DNA of 9,588 nucleotides from GCA-2699445 sp032127075. GTDB taxonomy: Bacteria; Actinomycetota; Actinomycetes; S36-B12; GCA-2699445. Location: the NCBI GenBank assembly GCA_032127075.1, contig JAQAZZ010000215.1, positions 1-9,588 of the forward strand, in the 5' to 3' direction. Shown piece after piece: positions 5,214-9,588 of this stretch; position 1 is the first letter of the stretch; every line of letters begins with the position of its first letter. The notes under the pieces are model-generated. The model was not told the origin of the DNA. It did not search any database and worked only from the letters and a program-made list of their open reading frames with translations. Position numbers and translations under genes: made by a program.

Positions 5214-7193
5214 TCACGAGGCCGCCCGTAGCTCCAGCACCAGCGCCTGCCGCGGCTGCAGCGAGTCCACCGGCGCATAGTCCGCGATCGCGCCGTCGCG
5301 GTCCACGGTGACATCGGCGGCAGCCTCACCGCTGAGTAGATCGGTCGCACGGTAGTCGCCCGGCGGGATTCCGGTCGAGTCGGCAGCGAACGCGCACCCA
5401 GCCGGGTCAGCGCCGAAGTTGAGCACGACCAGGACGTTGTCGGCCCCGTCGGCGGAGCTGCGGGTGAATGCCAGGGCGGACGAGCAGTCCGCCACAAGCG
5501 CCTGCAGATCCCCGGTCCGCAGCGCCTCATGGTCGGCGCGGGCCGCGATCAGCGAGCGGTAGTGCGACCACAGCGAGCCCGGGTCGGCCCGCTGGGCGGC
5601 GACGTTCACCGTGGCCGCATCGCCGTTGACCGGTTGCCACGGCGTCCCGCTGGTGAAGCCGGCGTCGGCGGTGCCGTCCCACTGCATCGGGGTGCGGATC
5701 TGCTCGTCGGGTTTCACCCCGACCATGCCGATCTCCTCGCCGTAGTAGAGGAACGGCACCCCGGGCAGGGTCAGCAGCGCGCTCGCCGCAAGACGGGCCT
5801 TGCCCCCATCCCCGCCGAACTGGCTCATCGCCCGGTTCTGGTCGTGGTTGGTGAGGAACGGCGCGAACTGTCCGGCCGGGTAGGCCGCCAACGCCCGTGA
5901 CAGGGCCGCCGCGAACGCGTCAGGGGCGCCCGCGTTCACGCTGGTGATGATGCCGTCGGCGACGGCGAACTCGAAGGCGATGTCGACCTCGCCATCTGTC
6001 ACATAAGGCGCCACTGCCGGGGTGTCGTCCCACACCTCGCCGACTGTGAGGAACCGCGCGTCGAAGGCATCGAGGCGGTCGTCCCAGGCCACCAGCCAGG
6101 TGTGGGTGTCGGCGGTGCCCGAGAAGTTGTCCCCCTCCTCGATCAGGTGCCGCACCGCATCGAGCCGGAACCCGTCGACCCCCATGTCCTTGATCCAGAA
6201 CCGCGCCACGTCGTACATCTGCCGAGTCACGGCGTCGTTGCGGTAGTCCAGGTCGGGCATCCCCTCCCAGAACAGGCCCAGGTAGTAGGCACCGCCGCCG
6301 GGATGCCAGGCGGACGTGCCCCACGGGGTCGCCTGGTCGGGGTCGGTGTCGCTCCAGACATACCAGTCGCGCTTGGCCGAGTCGGGGCTGGATGAGGCAT
6401 CGACGAACCACTGGTGTTCGTCGGAGGTGTGGTTCAGCATCAGATCGATGATGACCCTCATGCCCCGCTCGTGGGCTTCCGCTGTCAGCGCCTTGAAGTC
6501 CTTGTTGGTCCCGTAGTCGGCCTCGACTTGTGTGTAGTCGGTCGTGTCGTAGCCGTGGTAGCTGGGTGATTGGGTGATCGGCATCAGCCACAGGGCGGTC
6601 ACACCCAGGTCATCGGTCGTTGCCGGATCCCCGTCGTTGAGGTAGTCCAGCCGATCGATCAGCCCCCGCAGGTCCCCAGCACCGTCGCCGTCGCTGTCGG
6701 CGAAGCTGCGCACGAACACCTCGTAGAACACCCGGTCGCTCCACCACGGCACCGGCTGCGCCACTGGAGCGGACCCGGCGGGGCTGTCGGCGAACGTGTC
6801 CGCGCGGACCATCGCCGCCCCGTCCAAGACCTCGCGGCGCTCGTCGCAATCGTCCTGCACCGCGTCCAACTGCAGGCGAACGTCGATGAGCTCCCAGCGG
6901 TACACGGCATCCTCCGGGTCGCCCTGGAACCGGCACCGGGAGTCGGTGGGCAGCCGCACCTCGTCGCCGGACGCCTCCCATGTCCCCGCAGACACCTGCT
7001 GCAGCTGCAGCCGGGAGGCACCGACGAGCACCACATAGCTGCCGTCGCCGCGGAAGTCGACCACGACATGTCCCCGCGGCTCGTCCAACTGCCAGCGCCC
7101 ATCGGGGAAGCCGGACGAGGACCCGCAGGCGCCCGCGATGATGGCCAGCAGGGCGATGACGGCGATCAGCGCCGCCGGGCGACCCGACCTCAT
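5214..7193 (-). CDS. GH13 alpha-amylase-family lipoprotein
   Basis: The 659-residue enzyme hydrolyses or transfers alpha-glucosidic bonds in starch- or glycogen-type glucans, outside the cell. Residues 1-22 are a lipoprotein signal ending IAGAC, so Cys23 would be lipidated. Residues 30-130 form an extra beta-rich domain with Cys87 and Cys116, resembling a lipocalin-like module. The GH13 barrel spans about 150-530. Its conserved regions are DLMLNH (250-255), GFRLDAVRH with nucleophile Asp345, GEVW with acid/base Glu386, and FLTNHD with stabiliser Asp451. MPDL at 312-315 and RTPMQW at 500-505 recall GH13_36-type amylases, alpha-glucosidases and trehalose synthases. A C-terminal beta domain (about 560-659) ends the chain. 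I chose the ATG at 7193 because GGAGG lies five bases upstream and the signal peptide begins there; a GTG at 7223 would add ten residues. Subfamily and product specificity (amylase or glucosidase) are unsettled. It follows the PASTA gene by 78 bases. Confidence 0.93.
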   Translation of the reverse strand: MRSGRPAALIAVIALLAIIAGACGSSSGFPDGRWQLDEPRGHVVVDFRGDGSYVVLVGASRLQLQQVSAGTWEASGDEVRLPTDSRCRFQGDPEDAVYRWELIDVRLQLDAVQDDCDERREVLDGAAMVRADTFADSPAGSAPVAQPVPWWSDRVFYEVFVRSFADSDGDGAGDLRGLIDRLDYLNDGDPATTDDLGVTALWLMPITQSPSYHGYDTTDYTQVEADYGTNKDFKALTAEAHERGMRVIIDLMLNHTSDEHQWFVDASSSPDSAKRDWYVWSDTDPDQATPWGTSAWHPGGGAYYLGLFWEGMPDLDYRNDAVTRQMYDVARFWIKDMGVDGFRLDAVRHLIEEGDNFSGTADTHTWLVAWDDRLDAFDARFLTVGEVWDDTPAVAPYVTDGEVDIAFEFAVADGIITSVNAGAPDAFAAALSRALAAYPAGQFAPFLTNHDQNRAMSQFGGDGGKARLAASALLTLPGVPFLYYGEEIGMVGVKPDEQIRTPMQWDGTADAGFTSGTPWQPVNGDAATVNVAAQRADPGSLWSHYRSLIAARADHEALRTGDLQALVADCSSALAFTRSSADGADNVLVVLNFGADPAGCAFAADSTGIPPGDYRATDLLSGEAAADVTVDRDGAIADYAPVDSLQPRQALVLELRAAS

Positions 7194-7251
7194 CGGGGCC
7201 TCCAACCTCGGGAGCACCTCCACTGTGGTCCGCGCGGTCGGCCGTGGGCAA

Positions 7252-7273
7252 GAGCCGATGGTCCCCTCGGCTC
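7252..7273 (-). terminator. Hairpin at the stop codon of the PASTA gene
   Basis: GAGCCGA and TCGGCTC form a seven-base perfect stem with an eight-base loop. On the reverse strand it begins within the PASTA stop codon and is followed by TTGCCC. With no T-run it may be a weak terminator or attenuator, or a processing site lowering expression of the amylase downstream. Confidence 0.35.
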
Positions 7274-7736
7274 AGTCGCTGTACTTCAGAATCGATGCCC
7301 GCACGGGCGTGCCCACCTCGACCTGGGTCCCTGCGGCGGGCTTCTGGTCCACCACGTACCAGTTGGAGTCCAAGAGGGCCCACCGTCTCTCGCCCGAGGC
7401 GTCCTTGGCCGGCATGACGATCAGGTCGCGGGCGCGCCACTGGTTCTGAGCCTTCTGGTAGTTCAAGCCGACCACGTCGGGAACTGTCACGACCTTGGGG
7501 GCTTTGGCCGGTTTCGGCTGCTTGGTCTTGGGCGTGCGGCTCGGCTTCGCGGCGGGTGATTCGGACTGCTTGGTCCGCTCGGGTGTGGGAGTCGGGGTCG
7601 CCGTCACCGTCACCGTGACCTCGGGTGTGGGCGTGGCCGCCTGTGGTGCGGCGCTCTCGGTGCTGCTGCTCTGGCCGGCGGCACAGCCGGAGACGGCGAC
7701 TACGGTCAACGCAGCGATGGCGGCTGTTCGGTACAT
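7272..7736 (-). CDS. PASTA-domain lipoprotein
   Basis: The 154-residue product has a lipoprotein signal ending VSGC, so Cys18 would be acylated and the protein held on the outer face of the membrane. Residues 20-80 are a flexible linker rich in Thr, Pro, Ser and Lys, with a TPTPTP run and a KTKQPKPAKAPK basic stretch suited to crossing or binding the wall. Residues 81-151 form one PASTA domain: VPDVVGLNYQKAQNQW begins it, and VVDQKPAAGTQVEVGTPV matches the typical QxPxxGxxVxxGxxV ending. PASTA domains bind peptidoglycan or lipid II in Ser/Thr kinases and penicillin-binding proteins; here there is no kinase or transpeptidase, so wall sensing or anchoring is an inference. The ATG at 7736 has AGGGGGA about seven bases upstream. 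The gene lies 115 bases after the hydrolase and 78 before the amylase, on the same strand. Confidence 0.9.
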   Translation of the reverse strand: MYRTAAIAALTVVAVSGCAAGQSSSTESAAPQAATPTPEVTVTVTATPTPTPERTKQSESPAAKPSRTPKTKQPKPAKAPKVVTVPDVVGLNYQKAQNQWRARDLIVMPAKDASGERRWALLDSNWYVVDQKPAAGTQVEVGTPVRASILKYSD

Positions 7737-7766
7737 CTCGGATCCCCCTGTTGGTGAGTGGTCTGC

Positions 7767-7772
7767 GATATA
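7767..7772 (-). promoter_or_regulatory. Possible -10 element for the PASTA-amylase genes
   Basis: On the reverse strand TATATC lies about 31 bases before the PASTA start, in the 115-base gap after the hydrolase gene. A TTTGTC about 15 bases further upstream could be a weak -35, though the spacing is short. This is one of few AT-rich spots locally. It suggests the PASTA and amylase genes can be transcribed without the hydrolase. Confidence 0.3.
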
Positions 7773-7851
7773 CCCGCTGGTCGCGCGGACAAACGCGCCG
7801 AGCCCCACGGTGAACGGCTGTTGCCGCGGCTGCGGACGCCCGGGGCGGCGA

Positions 7852-8682
7852 TCACCCGCCCGAGGCGCGTGCCAGGACCGCCCGCACCATCGCAGCGACC
7901 TCGCCGGGCCGCTCCTGAGGCAGGAAGTGGCCCGCGCCCGAGAGCAGTTGCAGGGGCACACCGAGCGCGTCGGCGACCCGCTGCCCCTGATCCAGCGGGA
8001 AGAACGGGTCCTTGTCGCCCCACGCGACGAACCGCGGCACACCGATGCGGGGCAGTTCGTCCTGGATGGGCGCGTACAACTCCGCGATGCGCTCGAGGCT
8101 CTCGCCGAAGATCGTGGCCACCGCCCGCTGCTGCGCCGCATCCCCCAGGTGGGCGCCCCGGTCCAGCGACACCCCCGAGGTGCCGACGCCTTGGCGCAAC
8201 ATCATCGCCTGCGACGGCCCGGAGAACAGCACCCGCCTGGCGACAGGTCCGATACCGGGCCATGTGGCCGTCGACAGCGGAAACGGTATCGGCGTGTCGG
8301 TGAACACGTTGGTGGCCAGCAGTCCCAACGAGGCCACCGCCTGCGGGGCACGGGCGTGCAGCGCGACCGCGGTCGGACCGCCGAAGTCGTGTCCCACCAC
8401 ATGGACCGGCCCGGAATCCAGTTGCTGCAGCATCTCGGCGAGCGCCGTCGACTGCCCCTGAGCGTGGAGTCGGTCGATGTCTGCGGGCCGCGCACTGGCT
8501 CCGAAACCGAGCAACTCCACGACGATGACGTCGTGGTCTGCGGCCAGATCCGCCGCGACTGAATCCCACGTCGCCGCGCTGCCCGGGATGCCGTGCAGCA
8601 GAAGCACCGGCGGCCCGCCGCCCAAGCGTCGATAGCTGATCCCGGCGGCGGTCCTCGTTGCAGGCTGGTCGGAAATCGGCAT
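7852..8682 (-). CDS. Alpha/beta hydrolase with Asp nucleophile (epoxide hydrolase / dehalogenase type)
   Basis: The 276-residue product is a complete alpha/beta-hydrolase-fold enzyme (usual length 270-300) with no signal peptide, so cytoplasmic. The oxyanion motif HGIPGS is at 30-35. The nucleophile elbow is GHDFGG (97-102), making Asp99 the nucleophile instead of Ser; this is characteristic of epoxide hydrolases, haloalkane dehalogenases and fluoroacetate dehalogenases. The acid is probably Asp225 in WGDKDPFFPL and the base His252 in GAGHFLPQERP. The cap region (about 125-205) holds one Tyr (203), whereas classical epoxide hydrolases use two cap tyrosines, so dehalogenase-like or other ester chemistry is possible. 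The ATG at 8682 is the first start after an in-frame TGA. GGAGGTGA lies 15 bases upstream, further than usual. It is the first gene of a possible reverse-strand run with the PASTA and amylase genes. Confidence 0.88.
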   Translation of the reverse strand: MPISDQPATRTAAGISYRRLGGGPPVLLLHGIPGSAATWDSVAADLAADHDVIVVELLGFGASARPADIDRLHAQGQSTALAEMLQQLDSGPVHVVGHDFGGPTAVALHARAPQAVASLGLLATNVFTDTPIPFPLSTATWPGIGPVARRVLFSGPSQAMMLRQGVGTSGVSLDRGAHLGDAAQQRAVATIFGESLERIAELYAPIQDELPRIGVPRFVAWGDKDPFFPLDQGQRVADALGVPLQLLSGAGHFLPQERPGEVAAMVRAVLARASGG

Positions 8683-8697
8683 GGGACGATGATCGCA

Positions 8698-8705
8698 TCA
8701 CCTCC
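8698..8705 (-). promoter_or_regulatory. Distant Shine-Dalgarno for the alpha/beta hydrolase
   Basis: Reverse-strand GGAGGTGA matches the 16S rRNA tail well but ends 15 bases before the ATG at 8682, against a usual 5-9. The ATG that overlaps it is in another frame, and an in-frame TGA in the same place rules out an earlier start for the hydrolase. Initiation may be less efficient than the strong site suggests. Confidence 0.4.
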
Positions 8706-8741
8706 ACAGTCGGTCGGGCACGGCAGTCCCCCGATTCCGGC

Positions 8742-8747
8742 TAGCGT
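8742..8747 (+). promoter_or_regulatory. Leaderless-type -10 element for the 8754 gene
   Basis: TAGCGT fits the actinobacterial TANNNT -10 pattern and ends exactly six bases before the ATG at 8754, so transcription would begin at or next to the start codon. There is no Shine-Dalgarno before this gene, which agrees with a leaderless mRNA, common in actinobacteria. Confidence 0.5.
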
Positions 8748-8753
8748 TCATGC

Positions 8754-9122
8754 ATGGAGCAACCGCCCCCGATCGAATGGCAGGACGTTCACAACCACTT
8801 GATCAGCACATTGCAGATCGAGCCGGAATGGATCGCGGACGGGCAGCAGCACCTCATCTGGCAGCCGCACATCGTGCCGGTCCACGTGGAGGTGGCCCAC
8901 GAGGGCCACTACCCCGACGGCGACTCCTTCCTGGTGGTCAAAGCATGGGCGCGGGTCGCGCAATGCGGCCGCGAGGAGGGATTGGCGCTGGCTGAGGAGG
9001 GGAACAACCGGTTCCTCCTGGGCTCTTTCTCCTGGGAGGAGGACACGAGCACTACTCCCTTCCGGGACAAGAGCGGTTCTTGGGCATGCGGCCGCGGGCG
9101 CGTGAGTCGCTGCGCGAGTTGA
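8754..9122 (+). CDS. Uncharacterised small protein, C-terminus possibly frameshifted
   Basis: I do not recognise this 122-residue protein. Residues 1-97 look genuine: a soluble, acidic, Trp-rich domain (DVHNHLISTLQIEPEWIADG, then LIWQPHIVPVHVEVAHEG, DGDSFLVVKAWARVAQ and NNRFLLGSFSWEED) that reads as alternating helices and strands with no signal peptide. After Asp97 the text turns into Ser/Thr/Cys/Gly-rich sequence to the TGA at 9120-9122. In the frame one base back, from 9047, the sequence instead reads EHYSLPGQERFLGMRPRARE and then SLRELML, which looks like a natural continuation. That suggests a one-base loss near 9045, by mutation or sequencing error. Against it, the alternative frame has no stop before the window end and would run antisense through the next gene, so a second change would be needed. 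The ATG at 8754 fits the leaderless promoter; another ATG at 8750 is out of frame. Confidence 0.65.
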   Translation: MEQPPPIEWQDVHNHLISTLQIEPEWIADGQQHLIWQPHIVPVHVEVAHEGHYPDGDSFLVVKAWARVAQCGREEGLALAEEGNNRFLLGSFSWEEDTSTTPFRDKSGSWACGRGRVSRCAS

Positions 9123-9166
9123 TGCTGAACTCGGCATCCCCTCGCACCGGTGGTCGCCGATGCCGA

Positions 9167-9588
9167 TCAGGCGGGCCGAGGGGCCAACTCGTCTCGGAAG
9201 GGGCCGAGGAACCTGCGCTCGTCCGACCAGTCGGTGATGGCGAATACCACCTCGCGGAAATGTTGCGACCTGGCGCGAAGAGCCCTGTGGAAGTCGGCGG
9301 CGGCACGGCGGCCGTCGTTGCCGAACGCGCCGCAGCCCCACGCGCCGAGCACAAGAGCCTCGTACCCCAGCGCGACGGCGATGTCGAGGATGCGCTCGAC
9401 ACGACCCTGCAGCAGATCACCCGCGCGGGGCTGCCCGACCCGGGTGGCGACAGGGGCGGCGCAGGTGAGCACGTCCATCGTCCACGGAACGTCCAGCAGC
9501 CGGCCCGTATCGTCGCGGAACACCGCGATGTGGGGCGACACGATGGCGGCGTGCGTCGACTCGGTGTCGTCCCGCTGCCGGTGCGCCG
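9167..9588 (-). CDS. TIGR02452-family protein (microbial PARG-like), C-terminal part
   Basis: About 140 residues are present; the start lies beyond the right edge, and the frame remains open to base 9588 (upstream of the GTG at 9541, residues HAAIVSPHIAVFRDD fit the family). The motif VLGAWGCGAFGND followed by a helix and VVFAITDWS is diagnostic of TIGR02452 / microbial PARG-type proteins, which share the macrodomain-like fold of poly(ADP-ribose) glycohydrolases and would act on ADP-ribose or related nucleotides in the cytoplasm. The GCGxFGN loop normally contributes to ligand binding. The part holding the catalytic PARG signature (GGG-x6-8-QEE) is normally N-terminal and is not in the window, so activity cannot be judged. 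In relatives the first visible segment reads roughly YSPxVPVFRDD; here it is VSPHIAVFRDD. It converges with the 8754 gene across 44 bases. Confidence 0.88.
   Translation of the reverse strand, partial: AHRQRDDTESTHAAIVSPHIAVFRDDTGRLLDVPWTMDVLTCAAPVATRVGQPRAGDLLQGRVERILDIAVALGYEALVLGAWGCGAFGNDGRRAAADFHRALRARSQHFREVVFAITDWSDERRFLGPFRDELAPRPA

Noticed and set aside
3731..5530. Long reverse open frame of 599 codons
   Set aside because: Antisense to the six-helix membrane protein and to the end of the amylase; composition is typical of a high-GC shadow and it has no domain.
6570..7559. Forward open frame of 329 codons
   Set aside because: Antisense to the amylase and PASTA genes, His/Arg/Gly-rich, no domain.
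7706..8707. Reverse open frame of 333 codons starting just beside the strong ribosome site
   Set aside because: It overlaps the alpha/beta hydrolase in another frame; the hydrolase has the intact catalytic triad and this frame has no recognisable content.

Overview
The window is about 70% GC. Its coding regions strongly favour G or C at third codon positions, use GTG as well as ATG starts, and include two lipoproteins with Cys lipoboxes and one gene that looks leaderless. This points to a free-living actinobacterium (Actinomycetota); I cannot name the genus from sequence alone. I see no rRNA, tRNA, CRISPR array, insertion sequence or prophage gene. The contents look like ordinary chromosome, with one untidy, partly decayed stretch between about 960 and 2110.

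Layout from left to right. Positions 1-319 hold no gene I can support, only two GC-rich hairpins. Position 320 starts an uncharacterised 213-residue forward protein; the same frame stays coding-like for 57 codons beyond its stop. A truncated HIT-family fragment (1223-1357) follows. On the reverse strand, two small overlapping frames (2048-1851 and 1861-1145) carry coding-like composition; the first encodes pentapeptide-like repeats over a 15-bp tandem repeat. A 15-bp perfect inverted repeat and a second hairpin end exactly at the start of a forward, membrane-anchored serine hydrolase of the beta-lactamase/NylB type (2110-3345). Next is a six-helix membrane protein with a long soluble C-terminal region (3509-5092).

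Three reverse-strand genes then form a likely transcription unit, read from right to left: an alpha/beta hydrolase with an Asp nucleophile (8682-7852), a PASTA-domain lipoprotein (7736-7272) and a GH13 alpha-amylase-type lipoprotein (7193-5214). The last two are predicted to be anchored outside the cell membrane, one probably contacting the wall and the other cleaving alpha-glucans. The spacings of 115 and 78 bases and a hairpin at the PASTA stop leave room for internal promoters or attenuation.

At the right end, a small forward gene (8754-9122) has a leaderless-type promoter and a suspected frameshift. It converges on the C-terminal part of a TIGR02452-family (microbial PARG-like) protein that enters from beyond the window.

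I found no convincing new multi-gene system. The points most worth a second look are the repeat/inverted-repeat junction at 1988-2110 with its overlapping reverse ORFs, the coding-like extension after the stop at 961, the suspected frameshift near 9045, and the extra N-terminal domain on the amylase.
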